A stretch of 64,000 nucleotides of DNA from the NCBI GenBank assembly GCA_003249225.1, contig QKJQ01000022.1, positions 1-64,000 of the forward strand. The letters are read 5' to 3'. Positions 24,950-34,860 of this stretch are shown here, piece by piece (the stretch's first letter is position 1; every line of letters begins with the position of its first letter). Source of the DNA: Clostridia bacterium. Its GTDB lineage: Bacteria > Bacillota > Clostridia > Lachnospirales > Lachnospiraceae. The notes under the pieces are model-generated. The model saw only the letters and a list, made by a program, of their open reading frames with translations, searched no databases and was not told the origin of the DNA. Both the position numbers and the translations under genes were made by a program.

Positions 24950-24969
24950 CCTGCGCGAATAATGCGCGT
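24950..24969 (-). repeat. H1-like hairpin next to the fliS ribosome site
   Basis: Minus strand CGCGCATTATTCGCGCAGGA followed by TTGGAG and the ATG. The 3' arm runs straight into the ribosome site, the arrangement of the H1 repeats, but H2 and H3 are missing. Confidence 0.4.
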
Positions 24970-25096
24970 TTTATTAATAAATGAACAGCGATTTGAAGTT
25001 AACAACACCAGACTGAAATAAATTATCTCAATCTGTGCTCATTTGAATTAATTCGCAGAATTCCTTTCGCTGCTAACGTAGTTGTAACTTAGTTTC

Positions 25097-27007
25097 TTAC
25101 GAGGATGATGTTCCAAGCATGGATGCCAGAGTATTCTGTGTTGATGTTATATTCGCCATGGCAGTCTCCATTGCCGTGAACTGATCATAATAACGATCTT
25201 CCAAAGCAGTCAGCCGATCTTCCATCTCTGCAAGCTGGTCTTCGTAGTCATCTTTTTGAGAATCGAGCTGCTTGTCGTTGTAAAATGTCAAAGCACTGCT
25301 GATAGAAGAAGTTCCCATCTTTTCTGTCATAGCAGAATACAGATTTCCCGTTACCTGTGTCAGTACACTCATTACGGTGTCAGGATCATTTTCAAGTGCT
25401 GTCTTAAGCTTGTCCGTAAAATCAGCTCCGTAAGAATCTTCTTCATCACCATAAATGTGAAGCAGTCCCTTTTCAGAATAGTCGCCCGTGGCTATACCAA
25501 AGGTGGTCAGCGCATAAGAAGTGCCGTCAACGGTTACCATGGAAGACAAGCCTGTCTTCATCGTAGATAGCAAGGACCCAAGCGTCGAATCATTACGAAG
25601 AAGTGAATCCTTGATCTTGGTCTCCCATTTATCGATCTGGTCATCTGTCATCTGCTCTTTTTCATCATCTGTCAGCACATCATATCCTGACGCAGAATCC
25701 GCATAATACAGATCATTCATCTCCTGTAATAATTCATTATACTGTGTTACAAAATCTTTTACCGTCTGATAAGCTGCGTCTACGTCTTTTGAAACATTCA
25801 CACTGATTGTTTCACCTACCGCTGACTGTGAGTTCACGGTAAAGGTCAGACCATTTACTGTATAGGTATTGGAGTTGCCTGTCAAGGTTACTCCATTATA
25901 GGTAATTCCTCCGTTTGCCGCACCAACAAGTGTTGCACCGGATGTCATTTCATTGTATGTTGCAACACCGTCTGTAATCGTATAGGTCACATTTTCAAGT
26001 CCCAGATTGGTTAAACTGGAATCCGATGTAAGGCTTTCATTTGAAATAGCCGTTGAATAATTTGCAAATGCATTGGAAACCTCAAGCGCTTTTGCATCAA
26101 GTTCATCAACGACAGACTGTGACGCCAGTGCATCTGATATCAGCTGGTCAAGCTCAGTCTGACTAAAATCCGACTCGCTTGCAAGCCCGGCACGATAGGT
26201 TGCTTCTGTTTCCGATTCCACACGATCTGTAATTGTCTGTAACGCTATCTCTGTAACCGCATCTTCTGCTGTAACCTCAGCATCCGTATCTCCCGCCAGA
26301 ATTGCATTTCTGTAATCATTTAACTGCTCATTTACAGTAGCCTGGTTTGCTGTACTCAGACTGTCATATCCAACCGCCGTCTTTACTGCTGTTCTTTCTG
26401 CAACAGAAGATGAGGTATTGGATGTGATACTGAACGCACCATCTGTTCCACTGGTACCTGAACTTATAAAAATACGATGATTTGTGGTATCATAACTTGC
26501 ATTCAATCCAGCTTCTTTTGCAGATGCCAGGAAATCATAAAGGGTTGTATCTTCATCAATCGTAAGGCTTACCGCATCTTCCCCTTCTTTCTGAAAGGTA
26601 ACGACCGCTGAACCATCTGTCGCAAAACCAAGATCAGATAGAAGTGTTGAACTGGTAACACTGCTATCCAGTGCAGCACTGGTAAGATACTGAGAACTTG
26701 CCATCTGATTCACCTGAACCGTATGGACCCCCTCAGCTGCCGATGAAGAAGCAGAAACCGTCAGGTTATCACTTGAACTGGTCGCACTCTTTGCAAGATA
26801 GGTCGACTGAAGCTTCATCTTGGCAAGGGAATCTGTGTATAAAGCATAGATTTTATCATTCAGGTCTTTCCACTTTTCCTGCTTCCATTCAAGTTTTGTT
26901 ATATTATTCTCTATTTTTGTTTTTTTAGCAGTCTGAACACTCATTAATTCTTTGATAATACTTTCTGTATCCAGATTCGAGATCAGACCTGTTGTTCTTA
27001 TTCCCAT
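25097..27007 (-). CDS. fliD: Flagellar filament cap protein FliD
   Basis: A 636-residue FliD/HAP2. The N-terminal FliD_N part has IRTTGLISNLDTESIIKELMSVQ, and the C-terminal FliD_C part (about residues 400-620) has YQTVKDFVTQYNELLQEMND and a coiled coil ending KMGTSSI...LEDRYYDQFTAMETAMA. The central region is long and Ser/Thr/Ala-rich. The cap guides flagellin assembly at the filament tip. The ATG at 27007 is preferred over 27019 because GGAG is spaced six bases from it. It lies between flaG and fliS. Confidence 0.94.
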   Translation of the reverse strand: MGIRTTGLISNLDTESIIKELMSVQTAKKTKIENNITKLEWKQEKWKDLNDKIYALYTDSLAKMKLQSTYLAKSATSSSDNLTVSASSSAAEGVHTVQVNQMASSQYLTSAALDSSVTSSTLLSDLGFATDGSAVVTFQKEGEDAVSLTIDEDTTLYDFLASAKEAGLNASYDTTNHRIFISSGTSGTDGAFSITSNTSSSVAERTAVKTAVGYDSLSTANQATVNEQLNDYRNAILAGDTDAEVTAEDAVTEIALQTITDRVESETEATYRAGLASESDFSQTELDQLISDALASQSVVDELDAKALEVSNAFANYSTAISNESLTSDSSLTNLGLENVTYTITDGVATYNEMTSGATLVGAANGGITYNGVTLTGNSNTYTVNGLTFTVNSQSAVGETISVNVSKDVDAAYQTVKDFVTQYNELLQEMNDLYYADSASGYDVLTDDEKEQMTDDQIDKWETKIKDSLLRNDSTLGSLLSTMKTGLSSMVTVDGTSYALTTFGIATGDYSEKGLLHIYGDEEDSYGADFTDKLKTALENDPDTVMSVLTQVTGNLYSAMTEKMGTSSISSALTFYNDKQLDSQKDDYEDQLAEMEDRLTALEDRYYDQFTAMETAMANITSTQNTLASMLGTSSS

Positions 27008-27067
27008 AACTAACTCCATTCCGCTATAAATCCAAAAAGAAGGATCATAGCAAAGACATGCTATATT

Positions 27068-27496
27068 CTAGCGTTTTTCATCCACGAGCATCCCTGCCAT
27101 TTCGTACATCTTCTGAACTAATTCAAGTGCCTCTTCGGATGGAATTTCCCTTATAACTTCTTCGGTGTCTTTGTCGTATATCTTAATTGATATCCGGTTC
27201 GTTTCTTCATGATAAGAAAACTCGCATCGTGTTCTTGTTGACTTTAATGAATCGTTGGCACGCTTCACTGCGGATTTCAATCGATTGGAATCTGCTTCAT
27301 TGCTTCTAGCCTGTGATTCCTGTTCACTGTTCCCAGGTTGGCTGTCTGTTCTTGCCATTGTTTGTACCGGCTGATTGACCTGTGCGGCTGCCGGTGACGA
27401 ATCAACTGCTTTGACAGTTTTAACTTCAATTGCTTCTGGCTGGCTGACTGCCTTCTGTATTCCGTTCCTAGCACTTGATGTAACTTCCAATGCCAT
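27068..27496 (-). CDS. flaG: FlaG family flagellar protein
   Basis: A 142-residue protein. The N-terminal half is low-complexity (Ser, Gln, Asn); the C-terminal half is the FlaG domain (SYHEETNRISIKIYDKDTEE then VIREIPSEEALELVQKMYEMAGMLVDEKR). FlaG affects filament length in several bacteria. It has a sigma-28-like promoter about 95 bases upstream and precedes fliD and fliS, forming a late flagellar operon. Confidence 0.9.
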   Translation of the reverse strand: MALEVTSSARNGIQKAVSQPEAIEVKTVKAVDSSPAAAQVNQPVQTMARTDSQPGNSEQESQARSNEADSNRLKSAVKRANDSLKSTRTRCEFSYHEETNRISIKIYDKDTEEVIREIPSEEALELVQKMYEMAGMLVDEKR

Positions 27497-27592
27497 TTAA
27501 TTTCACCTCCATGTAAATAATTAAAATTCATCCTTGAGTGCACCGTGTGAATAACTATGTATTTCACGATATACACATAGTTCCTAACGAAT

Positions 27593-27620
27593 ATATCGGT
27601 ACTGATCTTAAAAATGTTTA
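27593..27620 (-). promoter_or_regulatory. Sigma-28-like promoter of flaG-fliD-fliS
   Basis: Minus strand TAAA (27617-27620), 16 bases, ACCGATAT (27593-27600). Spacing is one base longer than the consensus. Confidence 0.55.
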
Positions 27621-27648
27621 TACCCTGCGCTAAAGAGTCTGCATTAAT

Positions 27649-27699
27649 TAAAAAGAAAGGCAGCATATTGACCTGTTTTGTCATCCTGCTGCCCATTTT
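27649..27699 (-). terminator. Terminator after csrA
   Basis: GGCAGCA and TGCTGCC (about 27659-27691) enclose a loop, followed on the minus strand by TTTCTTTTT. It begins right after the csrA stop and would end the flgM-to-csrA operon. Confidence 0.65.
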
Positions 27700-27918
27700 T
27701 CAGAGTAATTTTTTAAGTTCTTCTGCAGAAGCGCCGCTCTCCGCTGCTTCTTTGTTCGATTCCTGAATCTGCTTATAGATTTCTTTTCGGTAGATCGGAA
27801 CAGTTCTTGGTGCTCCGATTCCCACCTTTACCTGATCACCCTTTATATCCAGGATGGTTATCTCTATATCATTTCCAAGCATAATCGACTCATTGATCTT
27901 TCTTGAAAGGGCTAGCAT
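27700..27918 (-). CDS. csrA: Carbon storage regulator CsrA
   Basis: A 72-residue CsrA ([22 protein letters not shown], then [20 protein letters not shown]), slightly longer than the common 61-75 range. It is a dimeric RNA-binding repressor of flagellin translation in Gram-positives. Its start overlaps the end of fliW, its protein antagonist, by seven bases. The target here is probably the long leader of the nearby flagellin mRNA. Confidence 0.95.
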   Translation of the reverse strand: MLALSRKINESIMLGNDIEITILDIKGDQVKVGIGAPRTVPIYRKEIYKQIQESNKEAAESGASAEELKKLL

Positions 27919-28385
27919 ACCTCGTCCCCCTTTCGTTCCTTCGCTTTATTGAAGAAATCATATACTTTGTATTTTATCTCATAATCTGCATTTTCAACAA
28001 TAACCTGACATCCTTTCCGGTTGTCCGAATTAATTATGATCGGTGCTTTCAGATTACTTGTCATCTGTGTAATGTCATGCGGAACCGTCAATGTAAGAAG
28101 TATGACAATATTCTCATCGGTAAGCTCACCAAGAGAATTCAGAATCTCATCCTCAACAACAGGATTATAATCTGGTTTTATCAAAAGCGGGCTGATCACC
28201 GGCAGCGCAAGAGCAGGTTCATCACAGCTCTGCAGCCAGGATATTGCGGGTCTTTCTTCTGCTTCGCTGTCAAAAAGAATTGTATATTTCGTACAGTTTT
28301 CAAATCCCATTATTCCTTTTTCAAAGGTCAGTATCTTGCTTTCCTCTAAATCAATCTCACCAAAATGTTTTGTTTTTACCAACAT
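27912..28385 (-). CDS. fliW: Flagellar assembly factor FliW
   Basis: A 157-residue FliW with [36 protein letters not shown] and [18 protein letters not shown]. FliW binds either flagellin or CsrA; free FliW releases CsrA repression when flagellin is exported. Operon order flgL-fliW-csrA is standard in Firmicutes and supports this homeostatic loop here. Length fits the family. Confidence 0.95.
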   Translation of the reverse strand: MLVKTKHFGEIDLEESKILTFEKGIMGFENCTKYTILFDSEAEERPAISWLQSCDEPALALPVISPLLIKPDYNPVVEDEILNSLGELTDENIVILLTLTVPHDITQMTSNLKAPIIINSDNRKGCQVIVENADYEIKYKVYDFFNKAKERKGDEVC

Positions 28386-28467
28386 CCCTAAGATCTCCTT
28401 TCTAATACAGTCCGGCTAAAGTCTTTTTATGTATGTTGTCGGTATATCTTACCATAATTATAAATGA

Positions 28468-30021
28468 TTACAGGAAATCCAGCAAGGAATTTTGTACAAC
28501 TTTTGATGCTGCATTCAAGGAAGCTGTATAGATCGTTTCGGCAGCATTATAATTAATGACTGTCTCCACAAGATCCGCATCTTCGTTCTGTGATAACAGG
28601 TCCGTAAAATCATCCTGCTGAGTGGAAAGACGGCTTTCCGTCAGCTCAAGTCTTACATAACGGCTTCCGAGATCCGATTCAGCAACACTAACAATATTTT
28701 GCTGTTCTGAAACTTCTGTGATCGCATTTTCAAATGCATTCTGCAGCATTTCATCTTTGATGGTCTTTTCTGTGTTCAATGCATCCAGAATGCTGTTCAG
28801 CGCTGTCTTCTGGTCATCGGTAAGAGTACCGTCTTCCAGCATTGTTTCTACTTCAGATATCTTGCTTTCTACCGCAGCGACCGCATCGGATGCTGCAATT
28901 ATATCATCAACAAATCTGCCGATGTCATGCGTTATAGAATCACTTCCCTGTGTATTAATGACCAGTTTCTGGTTAAAATTCACTTCATATTCGATTGGCT
29001 GATTTGCTTTGTTATATTCAATAGCCGTTGAATCATCCGGGTCGCCGAACTCATCAAACTCTTTCCGAACACAGTCAAAATAATGTTCAGGACGCAAATC
29101 ATTCTGTTCAAATGTATCCTTCTGATAAGTAACATGGAACTGCGTCTCCGGGTCAGAATTCTTCCATTCGTTATATACATCAGCTGCTAGGATTAATTCT
29201 CCTGTGTCAGCAAGGAAATTTATCTCGCCATCTGCCGGTTGATATGCGGAAGGATCGGTAGATGAAAGAACGGTAATGTTCGTAAAGGTATCTCCATAGA
29301 CCAGATTTCCATCCGTATCGTATTCATAATTTCCATATTCATCAACGACCGGATTCAGGTTGATAGCAATTCCAGTATCATCATCAAGCAGATTATCATA
29401 CGCCAGTCTTACCCGGTAAGATGTTACTGTATTCGGCATGTCTGACAGATCCGTGTCGGTCGGATTGTCCGCGTCATACACAGAAAGATCAATCGAGTTA
29501 ATTGCATAATCTACAACAGAAACATCTTCCATTGTGTGTTTTTCTGTAATATCATACTGGTAATCGGTCGTCTGCTCATCAAATACAAGGGACGTATCTG
29601 TCTTATAACCGGTAAATACATACCGCCCTGCGTAATTGGAATTTCCTTCCTGATATATTTGATCTTTTAACTCTTCAAGGTTTGCAACAATAGCATCGCG
29701 ATCGGAACTTGTCAATGTATCGGTAGAACCCTGAACACAATAAGTGTTCATCTCAGTCAGGATATCGCTTACCGTAGTAAGAGCACTTTCTGTAACATCC
29801 ATCCATGATTTTGCATCCGGAATATTCTTTTCATAATACTGTGTCAGCTCCGATAGGTTCGTACGAAGCTTCAGAGCTCTTACTGCAACGATTGGGTCAT
29901 CGGATGGTTTCTGTATCTTCAAACCGGTAGAGTACTGATCTTCGAGCTTTGACAGCCGGTTCTTATTACCATTAATATTACTCATCATATTATTGGTCAT
30001 CATTCGATTCGTAATTCTCAT
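28468..30021 (-). CDS. flgL: Flagellar hook-associated protein FlgL
   Basis: A 517-residue HAP3. The N-terminal flagellin-like domain (MRITNRMMTNNMMSNINGNK, STGLKIQKPSDDPIVAVRAL) and C-terminal domain (VAESDLGSRYVRLELTESRL, YTASLNAASKVVQNSLLDFL) are clear. The protein is longer than the usual ~300 residues because of a large variable insert between about 170 and 350. It joins hook-filament junction proteins to the filament, downstream of two flgK genes. Confidence 0.92.
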   Translation of the reverse strand: MRITNRMMTNNMMSNINGNKNRLSKLEDQYSTGLKIQKPSDDPIVAVRALKLRTNLSELTQYYEKNIPDAKSWMDVTESALTTVSDILTEMNTYCVQGSTDTLTSSDRDAIVANLEELKDQIYQEGNSNYAGRYVFTGYKTDTSLVFDEQTTDYQYDITEKHTMEDVSVVDYAINSIDLSVYDADNPTDTDLSDMPNTVTSYRVRLAYDNLLDDDTGIAINLNPVVDEYGNYEYDTDGNLVYGDTFTNITVLSSTDPSAYQPADGEINFLADTGELILAADVYNEWKNSDPETQFHVTYQKDTFEQNDLRPEHYFDCVRKEFDEFGDPDDSTAIEYNKANQPIEYEVNFNQKLVINTQGSDSITHDIGRFVDDIIAASDAVAAVESKISEVETMLEDGTLTDDQKTALNSILDALNTEKTIKDEMLQNAFENAITEVSEQQNIVSVAESDLGSRYVRLELTESRLSTQQDDFTDLLSQNEDADLVETVINYNAAETIYTASLNAASKVVQNSLLDFL

Positions 30022-30079
30022 AGGCTCCTCCTACTTAATCTGTTACTTCAAAAAATATTTATATTCACTGATATCATTC

Positions 30080-31966
30080 TTATGCACCCATATAGTTGAT
30101 AAGTCTGTCATACATCTCATCCATGACACTGATTACTTTCGAGGAAAGATTGTATGCACTCTGATAACGAACAAGATTCATCGCTTCCTCATCCTGATCT
30201 ACTCCTGACACAGACAGCCTCTGGTTCTGCACATTTTGAATAATATCTTCCTGATTCGCCGAAAACTGGGATGCTTTTTTTGTATCGATTCCGATTTCCG
30301 CAACCATGGTCTCAAGATAAGCTGCCGGATCACCCTGTTTGAACATGTCTGCATTCTCTTTCAAATCCAGAAGTTGATCTATAATATCCGTATTCTCAAC
30401 ACCGTCCGAAATGTCAGTCGCTGTTACCACTTTGGTCGAATCCGCAGCAACCGCTTCTGTCACACAGAAATTCCCTGCGGTCATAAAATAATACGACCCA
30501 TAGTTCTCGATATCATCATCAATTGCATATGTTCCGGTCTTTGAGGTAAATAGCAGGGTGTCATCCGAGGTGTCATATGGCCAGTCTTCTGTAAACTCAT
30601 AATTTGCACCGGTCACCACATCCGTTGCATTAAAGAAATCCAGACCTTCGTCACCATTCAGGTCCACTCCGCTTGTCGTAAGGTCATTGTATGACTTCGC
30701 AAAAGTCCGCACGAATTCATTCAGCTGTGACATGTAATACGGAATCCCCTTATAATCAATGTTGGATCCTATTATTGTATTATATTGAATGCCTGTGACT
30801 GGTTCTGTGACCGGATTAATGGAATCCGTGTCTTTTACCAGCGGTTCATCCAGTGAAAATTCATAGATTAGATTGCCGTCATCATCCTGTGATACGCTAA
30901 AACCATTATAATCATAATCACGGTTTCCTATGGTCAGCGTACCTGTTGCCGGCAGATTCAGGCGGGTAACATCATTCATATAACCAAACTCTGAGGTCAT
31001 CGTTATGGTCGTATCACCTTCATACGCTTCGACCATTCCTTTAAATGCCTGCTCATCATTGCCTTCCATCAGCTCGTAGAGCGAGGATAAAGAACCAGAA
31101 GTTACTGAAGTGGAAGCATTGAATTCCTGTCCTGTCGACACCCACGCAATATCGTATAAGCCCTCAACATCTGTCATGGTTGTTTTGTTCTCACGCGGAA
31201 CACATTCAAGCTGATTCGAATTATAGGTGTCAACCAGAATCTGACCGTTGATACGTACGGTATAATTCACGGCACCAACTTCTTTATCAACTGATGTTTC
31301 GCTGACGTTAACCTCAACGATTTCTGATAGATCATCAATTAGAAGTGCCCGTTGATCCCGAAGATCACTGGCTGTTCCGCCAAGGACTTCCAGCGAATTG
31401 ATCTGCTTTGTAAGTTCTGCTACCTGAACCCCGATCGAGTTTATTTTTGATACCTGATTACCAATTTCATAATTAATCTCTTCCTGTATCTTTGAAAGGT
31501 TTGTCGACATATAGTTAAAATATTCGCAAAATGCAGAAGCATAATTTGTCATTTGAGTCCGCACTGTCAGATCAGCCGGATTCTTCTGAAGCTCCTGCAT
31601 ACTTTCGTACATATCATCAAAAGTCGTTGTAAATCCTTCGAGCTGAATTTCATTGAAATAATTTTCTATCTCGGTCATATAGTAATTTTTTGTAGCATAT
31701 TCACCGTACAGGGTGTTGTTCGCTCTGTATTTTACATCGTAATATTCGTCTCTTACCTGATCCACTCCGGTAACATCAACGCCGGTGCCGACCATACCAT
31801 AAGAGCTGTTGACCTGAAGTGCTTTGCTGGCCTGTTGGCTGGTCACCTGTCGGCTGTACCCTTCGGTCTCTGTATTTGCAATATTGTGAGCCGTCGTATT
31901 CATTGCGGTCGAAGCTGCATACAGACCTGATTTTCCAATTGTAAGACCAAAAAATGTATTTGCCAT
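30080..31966 (-). CDS. flgK: Flagellar hook-associated protein FlgK, second paralogue
   Basis: A 628-residue FlgK: N-terminal rod-type segment MANTFFGLTIGKSGLYAAST with AHNIANTETEGYSRQ, and a C-terminal SVSGVDQDEEAMNLVRYQSA plus YNLSSKVISVMDEMYDRLI. It follows another flgK (31979-33802) with a gap of 12 bases. The two share architecture but are clearly diverged in sequence (compare AHNLANVETNGFVRQ). Both have complete terminal domains, so neither looks like a pseudogene; they may form a two-layer junction or act in different conditions. Confidence 0.9.
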   Translation of the reverse strand: MANTFFGLTIGKSGLYAASTAMNTTAHNIANTETEGYSRQVTSQQASKALQVNSSYGMVGTGVDVTGVDQVRDEYYDVKYRANNTLYGEYATKNYYMTEIENYFNEIQLEGFTTTFDDMYESMQELQKNPADLTVRTQMTNYASAFCEYFNYMSTNLSKIQEEINYEIGNQVSKINSIGVQVAELTKQINSLEVLGGTASDLRDQRALLIDDLSEIVEVNVSETSVDKEVGAVNYTVRINGQILVDTYNSNQLECVPRENKTTMTDVEGLYDIAWVSTGQEFNASTSVTSGSLSSLYELMEGNDEQAFKGMVEAYEGDTTITMTSEFGYMNDVTRLNLPATGTLTIGNRDYDYNGFSVSQDDDGNLIYEFSLDEPLVKDTDSINPVTEPVTGIQYNTIIGSNIDYKGIPYYMSQLNEFVRTFAKSYNDLTTSGVDLNGDEGLDFFNATDVVTGANYEFTEDWPYDTSDDTLLFTSKTGTYAIDDDIENYGSYYFMTAGNFCVTEAVAADSTKVVTATDISDGVENTDIIDQLLDLKENADMFKQGDPAAYLETMVAEIGIDTKKASQFSANQEDIIQNVQNQRLSVSGVDQDEEAMNLVRYQSAYNLSSKVISVMDEMYDRLINYMGA

Positions 31967-31978
31967 ACCTGCCTCCTA

Positions 31979-33802
31979 TTACATACGTTCCAGAATCTGT
32001 GCTAGCATTTCATCAACGACATTGATATATCTTGATGCCGCACTGTACGAATGCTGGAACTTGATAAGGTTCGTCAATTCTTCATCCGATGAAACACCGG
32101 TTACAGAAAGGCGCTGATCATCTATATTCTCTGTCATAACCTGCTGGTTCTCGGTTATGGTATTTAACTCATCGCCCCGGGTCGCAATGCCGCCAATGAA
32201 TTCATTGTAATATGCATTGAAGTTACATTTCGTCAACGTATCCGGTGTCAATGTCGCAAATGGTTCCTGCCATGCATCGACCAGCATATCACATATCTCG
32301 ATAGCAAAGTCACCTGTGCCGGTATTACTGCTGAGCGGAAGCACCGACTGGTTGTTCTTGATCTTTGAATTCACTTCGATCTCTCCAATGGTAAAGAGAG
32401 AATAATTGTCCGTTGCTGATTCTTCGTTGTAAACACGTGCCGTGATAACAGATCCATCTTCCAGAACAAGTTCCTGTGGTTCCTGGTATCTTGCCATGGA
32501 CTTTCTGTTGAACAGTGCTTCTCCCATGGATGCGTCTTCATCAATACCGACCGGCGCATTTTCTTCGTCCAGGATTTTTACTTTTGTTCCGTCGGACAAC
32601 GTGACTTCTTTATTCGGACTCAGAATATCATTGATCGTTGTTACTATACCATGGATCAGCATATCGAACTGTGCCTGCGTTGAAACAACGATCGACTGTT
32701 CAACATCAAGACGATACGTTTCAAGATCCTGTTTGTACTGACCAAGTGCTTCGTCGTATGCTGTTTCATCAAGCACACCCGAATCATCTGTATAATCTGC
32801 TTCCTGTGGCTCAATTGGAATGTCCGTATATCTTCCGACCTTATCTCCCCTTGTTATCAACAAACCACGCAACGAACCTATGTCGGTATCCGCTGCTGCC
32901 GATGTGACCTGACTGATATTACATACCTCAACATAACCGTAAGCAGGCCATACCGGAACCAGCATATTGCTGCCGACATTCGCAATCTCTGTATCCGTAT
33001 CATCCGTTCCCGAATTTTGATATCGGGAAAGTTCATTTGTCCCGACGGTCGTCATTTTAAACATTGTATCTTCTGTAACAAATGGATAACCCTCCACATT
33101 AACAGTTACCCGTCCGCTTTCTACTTCATTATATGAAACCTTGACCATCTGGGATAATTCATCAAGGAGTGCATTTCTCTGGTCACGAAGATCGTTCGCG
33201 TTTTCAAATCCATTTGCCTCGTAGTAAGCAATCTTATCGTTGAGCTCAGTCATCGTCTGACCAATCTCATTGATGCGATTTACCATACTGTCTATCTGTG
33301 TATTCAGATCAAGCTGATAGGAGTTCAGAAGATCCGCAATATTTTCAGCACGTTCGATAAAGCTGACAGCTGTTTCAACAAGGGAAGACCTTGTTACAAG
33401 ACTGTCCGGCTCTTTTGCCATCTCCTGCAGTGATGTCCAAAAGGATTCCATTGAATCCTGAAAAGCAACTCCCTGCAGCTCCCCAAACAAATTCTCTATC
33501 TCTGTAACCGCTTCCGACTGAACTTCGTAAAATCCCTGCCTTCCAAATTCCTGGCGGTATGCCTTATCAAGAAAAACATCACGTACCTGATACACAGCTT
33601 CTGTATCAACACCAATACCGACCTGCATCAGGCTATTCGCTGTTGTGCCGACCGTTGTATAGTGAGAGCTATCTAAAACTGTCTGCTGGCGGACAAATCC
33701 GTTCGTCTCAACATTGGCCAGATTATGCGCTGCTGTATTAATGGCACGCTGACTGGCACTTAGACCCGAAACACCAACCGACAGATCCTGCATAAGACTC
33801 AT
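31979..33802 (-). CDS. flgK: Flagellar hook-associated protein FlgK, first paralogue
   Basis: A 607-residue HAP1. N-terminal MSLMQDLSVGVSGLSASQRA with AHNLANVETNGFVRQQTVLD, and C-terminal SVTGVSSDEELTNLIKFQHS plus YSAASRYINVVDEMLAQIL. The frame is open upstream to 33877 but AGGAGG precedes the ATG at 33802, which begins the canonical domain. It is the third structural gene of the flgM-flgN-flgK operon and is immediately followed by a second flgK. Confidence 0.92.
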   Translation of the reverse strand: MSLMQDLSVGVSGLSASQRAINTAAHNLANVETNGFVRQQTVLDSSHYTTVGTTANSLMQVGIGVDTEAVYQVRDVFLDKAYRQEFGRQGFYEVQSEAVTEIENLFGELQGVAFQDSMESFWTSLQEMAKEPDSLVTRSSLVETAVSFIERAENIADLLNSYQLDLNTQIDSMVNRINEIGQTMTELNDKIAYYEANGFENANDLRDQRNALLDELSQMVKVSYNEVESGRVTVNVEGYPFVTEDTMFKMTTVGTNELSRYQNSGTDDTDTEIANVGSNMLVPVWPAYGYVEVCNISQVTSAAADTDIGSLRGLLITRGDKVGRYTDIPIEPQEADYTDDSGVLDETAYDEALGQYKQDLETYRLDVEQSIVVSTQAQFDMLIHGIVTTINDILSPNKEVTLSDGTKVKILDEENAPVGIDEDASMGEALFNRKSMARYQEPQELVLEDGSVITARVYNEESATDNYSLFTIGEIEVNSKIKNNQSVLPLSSNTGTGDFAIEICDMLVDAWQEPFATLTPDTLTKCNFNAYYNEFIGGIATRGDELNTITENQQVMTENIDDQRLSVTGVSSDEELTNLIKFQHSYSAASRYINVVDEMLAQILERM

Positions 33803-33909
33803 GATTTTTCCTCCTGTTCGTTTTATTTGTAAATATTTTACTGCTAATAGACATAAGAAAAGACGGTACCAAGTCACCGCATTTCTCAGAGGACAAATAA
33901 CATCTGTCG

Positions 33910-34425
33910 TTATTGTTTTGCATCGAACATCCCTGTCCGATAATCCTGCATCTCGAACCGAGATGCTCCTCTGGTATAATTGCTGTTCCCCGGCGCCATC
34001 CTTGTGCTTTGAATCAAGTTCAGGTTGAACTCTATCATCTCTAGGGATTGCTTTATTAATGACGAATTCCTTTCATTTATGACCTGAAGCCGTTTAATGA
34101 TCCCTGTTAATGAATCATGCAGCCTGGAAAGCTTCAGCTGCTCGTCCTGACGCTTATCAAGTAATTTGATTACATTTTTAAGACTAAGGTCTCCCGGCTT
34201 TTTGTTCATAACTGTCGCCATATTCTTAATGACCTCTTCTCGTTTACGCTCCAAGGACTGAACCCGTTCCACGGCAATCTGTTCTTTTTCTGTAATATCA
34301 CGTAATGTCTGAAGGTCATTCTCTACGATAATACGAGTCTTCTTCTCAACGATCGGAAGAAGTTCCTCGTATGTGTCCAATTCACTTTGAAGAATGTAAA
34401 TCAATTCCTCCGTTAAGCTTGCCAT
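33910..34425 (-). CDS. flgN: Flagellar export chaperone FlgN-type
   Basis: A 171-residue helical protein (LIYILQSELDTYEELLPIVEKKTRIIVEND, LRDITEKEQ, then VQSLERKREEVIKNMATVMN) of the FlgN family, which shields FlgK and FlgL before export. It sits between flgM and flgK, the standard place. The C-terminal 25 residues are Asn/Arg-rich and unstructured. Confidence 0.88.
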   Translation of the reverse strand: MASLTEELIYILQSELDTYEELLPIVEKKTRIIVENDLQTLRDITEKEQIAVERVQSLERKREEVIKNMATVMNKKPGDLSLKNVIKLLDKRQDEQLKLSRLHDSLTGIIKRLQVINERNSSLIKQSLEMIEFNLNLIQSTRMAPGNSNYTRGASRFEMQDYRTGMFDAKQ

Positions 34426-34480
34426 TCCTATACCTCCTTACCGATCCACTGTCTTTTCGAATCTGGTAACCAATATCATT

Positions 34481-34759
34481 TTAGAGCGAGGTATCAAAAT
34501 ACTGTGTTACGAGCTTGTCTGCAACTTCTTCCATAGAGACATTGTATGTCCCGGAAGCAACCTGCTGCTTAATATCGTTCACTTTGTCGGTTCGAATATC
34601 AGATGATGATGTCACTGCTGCCTTTGCAACCTGAATATCTTTTCCAATCTGTGATATCTCCAGACTGTCTGAAAACGATGAACTATTCTGGCTCTTAATC
34701 TTTTTGGTACTGTTTGTCTGATAAAGCTGACTTACTTTGTTGAATGCATCAATGCGCAT
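34481..34759 (-). CDS. flgM: Anti-sigma-28 factor FlgM
   Basis: A 92-residue FlgM (MRIDAFNKVSQLYQTNSTKK, later DSLEISQIGKDIQVAKAAV and the C-terminal sigma-binding SGTYNVSMEEVADKLVTQYFDTSL). It binds and holds sigma-28 until the hook is complete. The ATG at 34759 follows AAAGGTGGTGAG and starts the canonical sequence. A sigma-28-like promoter directly upstream suggests autoregulation. Confidence 0.93.
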   Translation of the reverse strand: MRIDAFNKVSQLYQTNSTKKIKSQNSSSFSDSLEISQIGKDIQVAKAAVTSSSDIRTDKVNDIKQQVASGTYNVSMEEVADKLVTQYFDTSL

Positions 34760-34803
34760 ATGTCTCACCACCTTTAACTGTTTTATCAACTGTTCTGATT
34801 CTT

Positions 34804-34830
34804 ATATCGGATGTTTTCCGGGAAACATTA
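34804..34830 (-). promoter_or_regulatory. Sigma-28-like promoter of the flgM operon
   Basis: Minus strand TAAT (34827-34830), 15 bases, TCCGATAT (34804-34811). It matches the flagellin site at seven of eight or more -10 positions and the secreted-protein site in its -35, giving a coherent set. Confidence 0.6.
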
Positions 34831-34860
34831 GTTGTTTTCATGATTTTTTCACAAAACATA

